A stretch of 64,000 nucleotides of DNA from Pelobates cultripes (GCA_933207985.1 OW240913.1:100550496-100614495); one strand, 5' to 3'; shown: positions 44,614 through 56,439, counted from the first letter of the stretch. The notes: a model not told the origin generated them from the sequence alone. Numbers and translations are program-made.

Positions 44614-45554
44614 TTAAAGGGGCTCTCTGGGCCCCTAAATCATGTTAGCTTGCTGAAAAGCTTTATATGCAAAGAACGTGCCCTCCTTTTTTCATTCTAC
44701 AAAATTGGCACTTTTATGTATTAACATTGATACCATGGCCAGCTCTACTGTTAGGCAATCTAGGCAGCCGGCTAGGGCGCAGTCAGTGGCAGAAGAACAG
44801 GGGTTGCTGAGGTCGACTGGACCCCCTGTGTTTCACCTTTTAAAGTGGCCTTTGAGCTCGTTGGCCATCTCAGGAAACCCCAGATGGCAGCCTGCTATCC
44901 GCAAAGGCAAGTGAATACTCTGTCGAAATAAAGTGTTTCCTGGGAGGGCTGAGCATGGGTGGCAGGAATGTGCAAATGCAGTGTAGAAAGAATAAAAAAG
45001 TGCCATTATTAAAAACTGTAACAAGTCATCCCTTCTCCCACCTTTTCCCGGTCCTCTCTCTTTTTTTTCTCTGTGACAGCGCTGGGAGGAAGTGTCATTA
45101 AATTTAGTAGTTTCAAGTTTTATTCTAAAACCTTTTATCCTAAAACAGATCTGTTCTTAGAAACCAAAGTGGAAATTTAGCTGGCCTTGCCTAAGGCGCA
45201 AAATAGTCTTGTTACATCTTCCTGGCTTTCAGACAGACAGCATGCTTTGTTACATTCTGATTGGTTAGCTCAGTGGAGATAAACTCAAGAGACAGCCAAT
45301 TACTCAGAGCACCTGCCTTGCAAAGGCTTCTCATTGAGCTGTATTAGGAAGTCTGTGATTGGACAGCAACAGGAAGTCTTGTCAGTGGAAGAAGGGAAGG
45401 ATTTGCTGCAGACAAAACAACTGCAGATAGCTTTTGCAAGATGTTTTTAGATCTACCCCCATAAAAAACATGCATGATGAAATAAACATATGTTTTCGTT
45501 GGGAGTATATCAACTAAACAGGGATTTTATATGGGCAATGAAGTGTCCCTTTAA
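44614..45554. mobile_element. TTAA-flanked MITE or composite (941 bp)
   Basis: Left end TTAAAGGGGCTCTCTGGG and right end AATGAAGTGTCCCTTTAA, with TTAA at both ends (44614-44617 and 45551-45554). The part near 44735-44790 (CCAGCTCTACTGTTAGGCAA) looks like an unrelated inserted fragment. The right half shares inverted words such as GTCTGTGATTGGACAGC with the MITE at 24576-25325. Confidence 0.65.
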
Positions 45555-46189
45555 AATAAAAACGTATCTGGTAGTGAAGTGGTTAATATAATGTGCTAGA
45601 TAATTACACAAGTGTCAGTTGATAAAAATATTCCTCCCTTTTCCCCCACTTCACTTCAAATATGACATGTCTTCCAATAAAAAAGAAAATAAAACTTACA
45701 CTGTCACATAAATGAAAAATTACCCTTGTTTTCACATTCATTTCTATGTATTAAGGTACAAGCATTTGGTGTTGGAAAAAGTGTTTTGTTTTGCTTATAT
45801 TATATTCCTCTTTTATACTTTCCTGCTAAGTAATCAAGTGACCTATGTTTGCTTTATCATTGCTACTACTTGGCGTGAAAGTAAAAAGAATGAAATTGAC
45901 TCAAGAGGACAGTCAATGCAGTTATCACATAATTATAGCAATGATAAGAAGTGATTGAGCTAGCACTGACAAGCCCTGATAAGTTGAATTGCTTGACTTA
46001 AATACAGATACAAACCTATTTTTATACAGCACTCACATCCTGCCTTAAACATCTTGTTTCTGATGTAAACAATCATGCTTGTCTTGGCTTTTTTTTATAA
46101 ATAAAACCTTTTTAAAATTGTAGTGAGATCTAAACCTAACAAAACATCCCTACTGAATGTTGTAGCACTGCAGCTATACACGCTGCAAA
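45555..46189. other. No feature recognised
   Basis: AT-rich sequence with short chance frames only. Confidence 0.5.
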
Positions 46190-46980
46190 CATTGATCAGC
46201 CACAACATTCCATATATATCGCGTCAGACCCCTAGTGTTGCCAAAACAGCTCTGATGCGTCAAGTCATGGACTCCAGAAAATCTCTGAACGTGTCCTGTG
46301 GTATCTGTCACCAAGACATTGTCATCAGATCATTTAAATCCTGCAAGCTGCGAGGTGGGTACTCCATGGATCGGATTTCTTTTTCCACCATATACCTCAG
46401 ATACTTAATCAGACTAATATTTTGTAAGTTTGAAGGTCAAGTCAACACATTGAACTCTCGGTCATGTTCCTCAAGCATGCAGTGTGGTAGGGAGCCATGG
46501 CCAGACTGGGAATGAAAAGCAGCCCTGGAAAACATTTCTATACCAGCCCTATAATGCATGGTGCCAGCATCGTGTGCAGATATGAAAGCAGGAAAAAAAA
46601 TCTTAAAAATGAAAACTATCTTGCTGTAGTGTGGCTAAAGGAGGCAGACAGTGGCAGATTAGCTTCTGTTCCCCTACCCGCTCTGACAGGAAGCAGTCAT
46701 GTGCTCCCTCTGTGAGTCACGTGCTCACTCTGTGAGCGGCAGGAGAGGAGCGCATCCCCTCCTGCCGGTTACTGTGTAATTTGACCGTGCGACCCGTGGC
46801 CGCGCACTGTCCCGATAATTTCCCGGTATCCTGCTGGGCCAGTCCGGCCCTGTACCAAGCTTTGCCTTGCTGAAAGAGGTCACTGCCATCAAGATACACC
46901 ATTGCCATGAAGAGGTGTACATGGTCTACAACAATCTCTAGACAGGTGGTATGTGTCAAAGTAACATCCACAAGAATGTC
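46190..46980. mobile_element. Old dispersed repeat (TTGATCAGCCACAACATT type), interrupted
   Basis: 46190-46495 and 46853-46980 read as two consecutive parts of one well-known vertebrate dispersed repeat. The first runs through GTTGCCAAAACAGCTCTGA, ATGGACTCCAGAAAATCTC, GGTATCTG-CACCAAGACATT and GTCAACACATTGAACTC. The second has CTTGCTGAAAGAGGTCACTG, GTGTACATGGTCTACAACA and GTGTCAAAGTAACATCCAC. The class is not assigned. A hAT-like element sits between the halves. Confidence 0.55.
46496..46852. mobile_element. hAT-like element, CATGGCC/CAGGGCC-GACTGG termini
   Basis: Ends CATGGCCAGACTGGGAATG and CCAGTCCGGCCCTG are inverted. Inside, 46615-46852 is the reverse complement of 54577-54828 with substitutions, and the left 70 bases match 58088-58019, so three members of the family are in the window. 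It interrupts the dispersed repeat above. I see no clean target duplication. Confidence 0.6.
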
Positions 46981-47195
46981 AGGACTAGTGGAGGCTTGTT
47001 CATGGGGTAGCTGGGAGTTTTCGTGCATAAACAAACAATATTTAAAAAATACACAACTGTGCCTCAGATATAGCAATTCTTTAATACTGTGTTTCCAAAA
47101 CTTACTTTGAAAACCATTTATATATAGCACACAATCACTGGCATTTTTAGCTTTTGAACCTGAAATCTAAAATATATCAAATCAAAGCAGAGCAG

Positions 47196-47499
47196 AGTGG
47201 GGATGCAAATTTCAAAACTTCCACTGTAATGATTTGGTGGCGAACAGTGTGCGACTGAAGACTGCATTGTCCTGTGGTGTGTGTTCCAGTACTCGCATTT
47301 GCACTTCCACTCAGAGTGCTGGGGCAACGTGTAGAGATGTCAGCAACCTCATGCGTTTCGTGGATTTGCTTCCTCTCAATCTCCTCTGAAGAACCTTAGC
47401 GAGTGCTGAAACGCACGTCACAGGACTATCCGGTCTTCGGTTACACACAGTTCGCCACCGAATCATTACAGGGAAGCTTTGAAATTCACATCCCCAATC
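47196..47499. repeat. Foldback element, arms about 105 bp
   Basis: The left arm (TGTAATGATTTGGTGGCGAA, then ACTGAAGAC and GTCCTGTGGTGTG) and the right arm (inverse of TGTAATGATTCGGTGGCGAA, then ACCGAAGACC and GTCCTGTGACGTG) pair over roughly 105 bases, around a centre of about 95 bases containing ATGCGTTTCGTGG. No frame is conserved. Confidence 0.75.
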
Positions 47500-47807
47500 T
47501 TCCTGACTTTGGATTCAAAGACATTCTGATGTGCCTGTACTTGTACTACGGAATGTAAATTTTTATATATGTTTTAATATTTTTTGGGGGTATACAGTGA
47601 GCACTACGTTGCTTTGATTTTATATTTCAGATTACATACCACATTTCAAAATCTGATGATATTTGGACTTCTTATCTATTTAGATTATAGACTTAATATA
47701 ATAATTTTGAATAATATCTATTATTTGGACCTACTGTTTTTTTTTTTTTTTTTAATCATTGCATGGTTCTTAATTTTAGAATTAAGCAGTGAAACTTCAG
47801 AGGCATG

Positions 47808-47870
47808 ATCTATATACCAAAACTGCTTCATTAAGCTAAAGTTGTTTTGGTGACTAAAGTGCCCCTTTAA
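47808..47870. mobile_element. TTAA-type MITE, one end only
   Basis: GGTGACTAAAGTGCCCCTTTAA ends with TTAA at 47867-47870 and is preceded by a short foldback around CATTAAGC. No partner end is found upstream. Confidence 0.5.
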
Positions 47871-48589
47871 CTTTAATAATTTTAAAATTTAGCTAGAGGA
47901 TCTATTTGTAATTGTAATTATAACTGAAAAATTTACAGATTTTCTTAAAAAGTACATTACTGTAAGAATATTTGTGTGATATTCAAGGCATTTATTTTGC
48001 TATATTGTTTTCTTCTTTTTTGTATTTTAGTTATATACCTTGTCAAAGTATAGTTGTTAAAACTATTACATAAAATAATCAACTTTAAGGTCTCCCTGTC
48101 ATCATTAATATAGTGCTTCTTCTTTTCTTAACTATAGTAAAACTTAATGGGTTTAACCTTTATTTTATAGTGTATTCCCCAGTTTCTTCCCTCTGCGTCC
48201 CTACCCCATCCTTATCCTGATTATCCCTATAATAACCCTATTAGTCTCGCTTTCTTATCTAACTTTTCCCTATCTTTGATTGGAGAGAGAGAGCCTTCTG
48301 TCTCTTTGACTGAACTACTATCATCATCAATTTCAATATACGCCCGTGTGACCCATCCATCCCTTCCTTACTTAATTGCGTCTTTTGTCGGACATGGAAG
48401 GAGGGTGAATGGGAAAACCCATTACCACCTAATTACATAACATACTATGCATCTCTCTGTCTCCCTCCTTGTTTCATTCCATTTACCTGGATAAGAATCC
48501 CTATGATAACTTTATTTGAAAAATTCTACTTCATCTATCCAAGTATCCCAATATTCTATTTGCGTGTAACGATTTTCTAAGCTCACTAA

Positions 48590-49437
48590 GATGCCTCTTT
48601 TCATTTTAGCTTGCCATATTACTTGTGCTATCACTTCTCGGGTGGATGGGGTTTGCATAGTTTTTCAATTCCAAGCTATCAGTAATTTGGCTGCTGTAAT
48701 GATATGTAAAATTAACATTGAATCCTTTATCTTCATTTTAAATTTAATAAATTTATTCCCGGATCCATCGTTAATTTATTTCCTGTCATATAGTCTATTA
48801 ATGCAATTATATTTTTCCAATAAATATATATCGGTTGACAGTACCACGATATGTGTAATAAGGTGCCCTTGTCAATGTTGCACCACCAACATCTATTGGA
48901 TGCATTTGGATATATTTTATTTAGAAGATTCGGTGTTAAGTACCATCTATTCAAAAGTTTAAACTGTAAATCTGTCAAATTTAAGCTGTGGTCGTGTTTA
49001 TATAATTTATTAAAATCACTTTTCCAAACTTCCTCATCTATTTGTATAAAAGTTTTTTTTCCCACTTTTTAATTGCTCTGGAGAGTTTATCATGTCTTAA
49101 CTTATGTAAGACTTTAACAGATTTAGACAACATAATTTTACAGTTTTTTAGTTCAACAAGTTGAATAATCTTGTCTATTTTGCACTCTCTATTCTTGATT
49201 ATATAAGTTCAGACAAAACTTTCAATTCTAAGGTACCGTAGTTAAAGATATCCTTCAGAATGTCTCACTTATTTGTTGAAAGGGCTTATTTTTATAATCC
49301 TTTGTTGGATTATCTATGATTTTATTTATTCCCTTGCTCTTCCAAGAGTTGATCTTAATATTATCTAGCATATCATTAAACACTGAGATTGATAGTGCAT
49401 CTATTATTCTATTCTTTAGTCCAACTTTTTTTCCCAA
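48590..49437 (-). pseudogene. LINE ORF2 C-terminal region
   Basis: The fragment 49065-48733 contains LLNRWYLTPNLLNKIYPNAS followed by CWWC, then H and C at the spacing of the cysteine-rich C-terminal segment of L1 ORF2 (CWWCNIDKGTLLHISWYC). Adjacent fragments 49437-49255 and beyond about 48730 continue in shifted frames. Confidence 0.75.
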
Positions 49438-49766
49438 ATGTATCCCATCGACCTGCTAGATCTCTAATTATATGTGATTTAGATCTTGCCTCAGCTATAA
49501 AGTTTTTATTGAGATCTAAAATCCAGAATAAAGAGGATAGATTTTCAACCCCTGTGCTGTGTTTCTCTGTTGAATACCATTTTTCCTTTTCTGTGGATAT
49601 ATTCTGTGATAACATTATAACAGTCTAGTGGCCTGATAACATGGATTTATGGGCAACTCAATCCTCCATCTTGTCTTAACTTGGCTAAATTCTTCATTTT
49701 TACTCTTGGTTTCTTTCCATCCCAGACAAATTTTAAAAAAGAGGCTTGTAACATTAATAACCAGTT

Positions 49767-51214
49767 TTAGGGACAGTTAAGAGGTATCATTCTCCATAAA
49801 TAGAGCCATTTTGGTAAGATATAAGCCCTTAGTATATTGATTCTGCCCAACCACAAGAATCCCAACCCCCTCCAATCTCCTAAATTTTTGTTGGTTTGTT
49901 TTAATAAGGGTAAGAAATTAGTTTCTGATGTAATAGTTATACTCAAGTATTTCATACTCTTTTTATCCTTTGGGAGTCCAAAGTTTTTTATGAGGAGATT
50001 AACTGATCTGTTACTCATATTGTTGGTTATAACAACTTATTTGTCTAAATTTATTTTATAACCCGATACTCTAGAGTACCTATTTATATATTTTAACACT
50101 TCCGAAATAGAGGTCTCTGGCTCTTCAAGGATCAGTAGTATATCATCCACATATATATTTAGTTTAACCTGCCCCAACGAATATCTATAGCTTGTAATTT
50201 TTTTGGTTTTGTCTTATAGCAATGGCTAAAGGTTCTAATACTAATATGTGTAACAGTGAGGGTAGGGGGCACCACGTCTTGTCCCATTTTTAATGTTAAA
50301 CATTTGAGAGGTAATTTCAGATCCCATGATCCTTTTGCCTGTGGAGAGTCATAGAGAGCGATACTGCTTTTAGAATTGGACCTGCAAGTCCAAGTTGGTT
50401 TAATGTGGTTGACATAAAGGCCCACCAAATGCTATCAAATGCCTTCTCTGCGTCTATTGATAAGAGTATGAGTGCGATCCCCCTTGTCTCTGTTGCCTCC
50501 AAAATATCTGTTGCTTTCCTAATACTGTTAACTGATGACCGGCCTGGAATAAAACCAGCCTGATCGTTGTTAATGAGATCTGGTATGACGGATTTAAGTT
50601 GTTCCGCAAGAATCAACGAGAATATTTTAATGTCTGTATTTATCAATGAAATCGGTTGAAAATGACTTATCAGTTCTGGATCTGGTTTTGGTATTGGGAC
50701 GATATTTGCTCTCAATAACTCTCCAGTGCATCTTCCTGTATTTATCATGTAATTAAAAACATTTGTGAGTTCTTCTTTTAATTGATCCTTCATAATTTTA
50801 TAGAATTTATTCGTAAAAAGCCATCTGGGCCCGGGGCAGTTCTTTCTTTAAGCTTCTCTATTGCTTTCATAACTTATGTTTCTGATATAGGTTTGTTTAT
50901 TGCTTCTAATTGGTCGGGCAGAATTTTGGGCATCTTTATATTTTCAAATAATTTTTACATTTCTTCTTCACTACCAAATAAATCCTCTGGTAGGTTATAT
51001 AGGTCTCTATAGAATTTTTCGAATGCTCTGCCTATTTGTTCTGGGGACATAATATATGTATCGCTATCCCTAATTCTAGATACCACTCTTTTATTTCCTT
51101 TTTCAACTTACTAGTCAAACGTGCTTCTGGCTTATTGCCTTTTTGGTACCATTTAGATTGAAAAAATTCAAACTTTTTTGCTATTTTGTTAGATAATTGC
51201 AAATGTATACACAC
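49767..51214 (-). pseudogene. LINE ORF2 reverse transcriptase, multiply frameshifted
   Basis: Segments in order: YQKGNKPEARLTSKLKK (pre-RT), ANIVPIPKPDPE, HFQPISLINTD, AGFIPGRSSVNSIRKATDIL, motif A LLSIDAEKAFDSIWW, a frame change near 50330, the catalytic YVDD (sense codons at 50153-50142) and a thumb-like LGFLWLGRINILRAYILPKWLYL near 49850. These are landmarks of L1-type reverse transcriptases. The catalytic box survives, but the frame changes repeatedly, so the copy is dead. Confidence 0.85.
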
Positions 51215-51239
51215 CTGGTACGCCTTTTGGTTTATTAAC

Positions 51240-51560
51240 TCAGTGACACCGTTCCATCATTGGGCTTTTAATATCCCATTCCACTTTCATATACTTGAAA
51301 AATTTGTCTATATATGTTTCCAGTTCTGTTTTCTTTATTTGTTCTGACACACCTCTAATTCTTAGGTTGTTCCTCCTTAATCTGTCCTCCATATCTATGA
51401 TTTTATTTTCCAGGTCTGCTATTCTTCTTTCCAGAATGACATGTGCTTCCTGGTGGGAGTTTCTCACATGTTCGATCATCTCTGGTTTTTCTTCAATACT
51501 TTGGGGTTAATAAGGAAAGATCACAATTGATGTCCGGTGTATTTACTTGCATTTCCTCCT
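51240..51560 (-). pseudogene. LINE ORF1 fragment
   Basis: The frame reads a heptad-like stretch (VILERRIADLENKIIDMEDR), then the L1 ORF1 signature RRNNLRIRGVSE and ELETYIDKFFK. L1 ORF1 proteins are trimeric RNA-binding chaperones with a coiled coil followed by an RRM. Only the coiled-coil end and RRM start remain before the deletion near 51240. An upstream stop near 51510 isolates it from any N-terminus. Confidence 0.75.
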
Positions 51561-51769
51561 TAATTTTTTCAAGTCTAGGTGACTGAATAATCATTCATAT
51601 AGGTTTTCTTTCTGTCTTGAATTAACATCTGCCTCCGTTTGTGAACTTCTCGTTTCTCCTTCTATCGGATTAGTTGTCTGGTGTGACACATCTAAATTTG
51701 ATTTATTCCCAGGCGGTTGGGGTGAGAAGAAAGACAAACGTTTTTGTAACTGTTGTGTTTGTCATTTTG

Positions 51770-52095
51770 CATCTTTTTGGTGGATATCCTTTCTTCTCCC
51801 TTTCCCTCCCTTTCTTCTCCCCTCCTTCCCCCTTTTTCTTCTTTTTTAGTTCTATTTTTGTTATTATTTTACAGGGGATTATTTTGGTACTTTTGGGTAC
51901 TCTTAACACTGTGCTTTCTTTTTTTCTCTTCCTTTCTTCCCCTTCTCTCCCACTCCTGTGGTTAGGGGTTCATACATTCTTTCCTTTCTTGTTTTTCCCT
52001 TTCCCTTACCTCTTCCCTTCCCCCCTTTCTTCTTTTCCTTATTTCCTTCCTTTCTTTTCCTTTCTACTTCTCCTTTTCCCTCACTATCCCCCACG
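51770..52095. repeat. Homopyrimidine tract on plus strand (about 320 bp)
   Basis: Almost entirely C and T on the plus strand, with runs such as CCTTTCCCTTACC and short interruptions near 51850-51910. On the LINE sense strand it is purine-rich. Frames across it are artefacts of composition. Confidence 0.85.
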
Positions 52096-52765
52096 TCAAT
52101 GCCTCAAATCTCTTTATGGTCACAGTCCCTTTCCTATGTATTGCCAGAAGAATAGCACTTCAAGAGGAGGAGGGAGAGAAAAAAAAAAAAAAGAAAAAAA
52201 CAACAACAACAAAAAAACTAAGCAATACCCAACAGAAAGAAACACAGAGAAGATTTCTGTTTAGTAAACTTGCCCCCTATCCGCTACCCTTATTAACCCA
52301 CTAAAGCCTCATATTATATCATACGTTGAGATGGTTACAAGAGGAGGGAGAGGCATATAGCAAAAAGCAAAAGCAAACAGGGAAGGAGGAAGACTTTGTT
52401 TAGGAGATTAACCCCTGTCCCTTTTGCCTTAAGTGTTAATTTGCCAGCTTCAGTTAGATCAACTATACACTTAGCTTTAGATTGGCTTCAGTATTTCTCC
52501 AATGTATCTTATCCATGCATTATGGGGTGCTCAGCGATCTTTTTATTTTTTATGGGCTGTCTATTCTCCTGTTCCCTAGGGGCACGGCTGCATTTAGACA
52601 GAACCTCTCGCTCGTAGTGCACGCCGTCCTTTCCCCTCCTTCAGCCCTGGGCAAGCTGCCAGCATGAGCTACCTCTTCTCTTTGACTCAAGCCTTCCCCA
52701 GCCGAACACCATAAGGACGCCGGCTACGTGCGCCTACATCATCGCTCCTCCCCCACCCTATAAGA

Positions 52766-53566
52766 CCTGTAAAAAAATGTTACATTTTCAAACTACCTGC
52801 CTGTCACCTGAGTACTATTTTATGTTACATACCGGGATATGAAATGGTTAAAAAGTTATGTATATTGAGTATAAAATACACATTTACATTCATGCCTCAG
52901 AGCTAATGATATGCTTAATCTAAATGTATGCAGGAATCCATATCTTCCTTGCAGAATTATTGAGATGTGTGACATGGTTTTACAGATCATTTAAGATAAG
53001 ATTTTCTCTTCTAGCGAGTAGACTATCAAGTGCTGATGTCTTGACAAGCCAATATATCCTGTACATTGTGCAATGAACTTAACATAATAAAACAGTAGAC
53101 ATCGCAGAGGTTTTTAGTAAACAAACTCAATTGAACTATTAAGATGATTTTATACCGTTGATAACATGATGTGAATATATCTTAACCCAGTCGAATCTGC
53201 AATTAAACATGAGTTATTTAGCTTGCAAGTCATATTTCTCTGTGATTCATTTTATAGAGACATCCAAATCTTTGCAACTGAGACACGTAAATAATTCATA
53301 AATGTCCTGAAACTTAAGCTATGTTTGTTATTTATTGATACTGATTTCTTGGACATTGCGTACAGCTTTTCGCTGGTAGAGAAAATAAGACCCAGATTAT
53401 GTTTCAAAGAATATTTTCTTTTGGTGTTATCTTGATATTGACTGTAGAGTAGGCTGCGGGTTTCAGTTATCCTGTAGCAAATTAGGTAACAATTCATGAA
53501 TTAAGTTCATCATACTTCATGTTATGCTTGAAAATAAAATATGAAATCTTATGTTGCAATAGGTTG
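52766..53566. other. No feature recognised
   Basis: AT-rich sequence with no supported element. Confidence 0.5.
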
Positions 53567-53646
53567 TTTAACCCCTTAAGGAGCAAGCTTCTGGAATAAA
53601 AGGGAATCATGACATGTCACACATGTCGTGTCCTTAAGGGGTTAAA
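53567..53646. mobile_element. Short palindromic MITE, TTTAACCCCTTAAGGA ends
   Basis: Eighty bases with perfect 16-bp inverted ends TTTAACCCCTTAAGGA / TCCTTAAGGGGTTAAA and an inner CATGACATG/ACATGTCGTG foldback. No coding capacity. The superfamily is not assigned. Confidence 0.8.
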
Positions 53647-53780
53647 GAGATAGCACATGTTGGTAATTCTTTCAACCCTTTTAGGCCTTTTTTTTTCTTT
53701 TAACAAACATAACTTTTTAACTAAGCGTATTGGAGTTGTCACAAATTGTTATAATCACTTAAATGATCAGATCTTTCTGT

Positions 53781-53889
53781 CTGTCTATCTTCCTTTAACT
53801 ATAGAGATAGATGAATAAATGGATGGACAGACAGAGAGACAGGCAGGCAGGCAGATTTGAATATTATACATTGTAATCTATATTTATGA

Positions 53890-53921
<32 letters not shown>

Positions 53922-54047
53922 AATACTAGAATATTATACATGTAATTTATATTTATGATAGATAGATAGACAGACAGACAGACAGAAATACTAGAATATT
54001 ATACATGTAATTTATATTTATGATAGATAAACAGATAGATAGATGGA

Positions 54048-54095
<48 letters not shown>

Positions 54096-54131
54096 TAGAT
54101 AGATAGACAGATAGATAGACAGACAGACAGA

Positions 54132-54163
<32 letters not shown>

Positions 54164-54215
54164 TAGATAGATATATAGATAGACAGACAGACAGATAGAT
54201 AGATAGACGGATAGA
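53781..54215. repeat. (GATA)n/(GACA)n microsatellite with higher-order repeats
   Basis: Tetranucleotide runs, preceded by three tandem units that combine GAATATTATACATG, TAATTTATATTTATGATAG and GACA blocks (about 53848, 53930 and 53994). The same non-repetitive words flank the GATA tract near 40765. Confidence 0.95.
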
Positions 54216-54576
54216 TTACTTTACGACTCCAAAGAGTATTGAGATGGCCACCCAACAGAGCAAAGAGTAAACTGAGAGATTTGCTGAAGTACAGTAAAAA
54301 AAAAAAAAAAAATAGATACAGAGGTTATAATACAAGCAAGCAAGCTTTAATTTGAAATAATGAGCCATTTTTCCTCTAAATATGTACTGCTCCCACCATT
54401 CAGTGAAACACATCAAGCAACGCTATCTGTTAATTATTAAAGTATGGAAAAGGATAAAATGGGCACCAGCTTAAAAGATCCTTCAGCCTGACTGAAACAA
54501 ATACTGACCAAAACACTGAGCACAGTGAGAGAGAATGTTAAGGTGTATTTGTATGTGTATGTTTGTGTGTTTTAGG

Positions 54577-54828
54577 CAGGGCCGGACTGGCCCACCGGGA
54601 TACAGGGAAATATCCTGGTGGGTCGGCACACTATTAGGTCCACGGGTCGCATGGCAAAATTACACAGTAACCGACAGGAAGGGATGCGGCTCTGCCGCTC
54701 ACAGAGTGTAGTGTGGCCAAGCAGGCAGACAGAGAGCACATGACTGCTTCCTGTCAGACCGGGTAGGGGAACAGAAACTCCTCTACCGTGGTCTGCCTGC
54801 TTAGCCATGCTACAGCAAGGTACAGGGA
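54577..54828. mobile_element. hAT-like fragment, CAGGGCCGGACTGG terminus
   Basis: Starts CAGGGCCGGACTGGCCCACC and matches the reverse complement of 46615-46852 with substitutions. Instead of the far terminus it passes directly into the minisatellite at 54838. Confidence 0.65.
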
Positions 54829-54837
54829 GGGGGACAA

Positions 54838-56060
54838 GAATGTGACACATGGGGTCTGGGGGGCTATAATGGGACACATGGAGGCTGGGGGGCTATAGGG
54901 ACACACGGGACTTTAATGGGACACATGGGGGCTGGGGAGGGGGCTATGATGGGACACATGGGGGCTGAGTGGCTATAGGCACACATGGGGGCTGGGGGGC
55001 TATAGGGACACATGAGCTTTTATGGGACACATGGAGGCTGGGGAAGGGGCTATAATGGGACACATGTGGACTGGGGAGAGGGCAATAATGGGACACATGG
55101 GGACTGGGAGAGGGCTAAAATGGGACACATGGGGGCTGGGTGGGGGCTATAATGGGACACATGGGGACTGGGGAGAGGGCTATAAAGGGACACATGGGGG
55201 CTGGGGGAATATAGGGACACATGGGGACTGGGGAGGGGGCTATAATTGGACACATGGGGGCTGGGAATGGGGGCTATAATGGGGACATGTGGGGGCTGGG
55301 GAATGGACTATAATGGGACACATTAGGGCTAGGGGGCTATAAGGAAACATGGGGCTCATGGGACACATGTGGGAATGCTGCTGAGACACATGGGAAGGCT
55401 AATACGACACACAGGGCTGGGAAGGGGTTAATGGGATGCCTGGAGGGTTGGGAGGGAGGGCTACTATTATACATGGAGGGCTGGGAGGGCTAATGGGGCA
55501 CATGGGGGGGCTACTAAGACACATGGGAGGGATACTGAGACACATACAAGGCTGGTAGGGAGCTTAAGGGACAACTGAGGGGCTAATGAGATGCATGGAG
55601 GGGCTGTGGGGCTAATGAGACACCTGGGGGAGGGGCTTAAAAGACACATGGAGGGGCTGGGGGTTACTGAGACACATGGAGGGGCAGGGGAGTAAAAAGA
55701 CATATGGAGATTCTGTGGAGAAAAAAGACACAGAGAGGTCTGGGAAGAAAGAGACAGAGAGGCTGAGAAAGACAAACAAAAGACACACAGATGGACTGGG
55801 GAAGGAGAGAATGAGACACACATAGGAGCTGTGGGGAAATAGACACACAGAGGTTCTGCGGCCTGGGAAAGAGACTCACAGAAGGACTGGGGAAGGGAAA
55901 AATGAAACACACAGAGGAGCTATGGGGAAAGAGACACACAGAGGTGCTGTGGCCTGGGAAAGAGACTAACAGAAGGGCTGGGGAAAGGAAGAATGAGACA
56001 AAGAGGCTGGCGCTAACAGACACATGAAAGGGGCTTGGGGGAGAAAGACACAAACAAAGT
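54838..56060. repeat. Minisatellite array, about 30-bp degenerate unit
   Basis: Units of the form GGGACACATGGGGGCTGGGG with GGCTATAAT are nearly regular to about 55330. They then decay into variants with GAGACACATGGAGGGGCTG and, beyond 55700, AAAGAGACACACAGAGG. The Ser/Pro/Cys-rich or Gly/Trp-rich frames across it are artefacts. Confidence 0.92.
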
Positions 56061-56354
56061 GCATCTTCACTTGTGTCTCCTCCTCTCCCTGTAATTTAGA
56101 GTTGACCGGTGAGATAAAGACTTCGTATTAAAGGGACACTATAGTCACCAGAACTACTACAGTTTAATGTAGAGGTTCTGGTGTGTACATAGCATGTCCC
56201 TGTAGGCTGAGCACTGTAAATGCTACCTATCCAGAGAAAAGGCAGTGTTTACATTTAGACACCCACTAGAGCTGCTTCCTAGTCATAGGTGTGCGCAGCC
56301 CATTGCATAAGGGTGTGCACCCTAAAGCACAAACACACATGCCGCACACATACA

Positions 56355-56372
56355 TATATATATGTATATTTA

Positions 56373-56439
<67 letters not shown>

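Larger units (their letters stand above)
48180..52765 (-). mobile_element. L1-like LINE (L1/Tx1 clade), internally deleted
   Basis: Minus-strand order: a GC-rich 5' region (about 52765-52380), a purine-rich stretch, an ORF1 fragment, part of ORF2 with reverse transcriptase and the C-terminal cysteine-rich segment. The space between the ORF1 fragment and the RT (51240-50793) is far too short for the ORF1 C-terminus plus an ORF2 endonuclease, so more than 1 kb appears deleted. Many frameshifts and stops are present. Both outer boundaries are estimates; a T-run at 47739-47755 is not clearly its tail. Confidence 0.75.

Noticed and set aside
47739..47755. T-run as the poly(A) tail of the minus-strand LINE
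   Set aside because: A MITE end (47808-47870) and unrelated sequence lie between it and the last recognisable LINE coding segment.
51674..52264. 196-codon Phe/Leu/Ser-rich frame that looks like membrane segments
   Set aside because: It lies over a homopyrimidine tract. CT-rich sequence always translates to Phe/Leu/Ser/Pro and no real gene structure is present.
55467..56053. Minus-strand frames resembling Ser/Pro/Cys-rich secreted proteins
   Set aside because: They follow the periodicity of the ACACATGGGGGCTGGGG minisatellite and have no start context or conservation.
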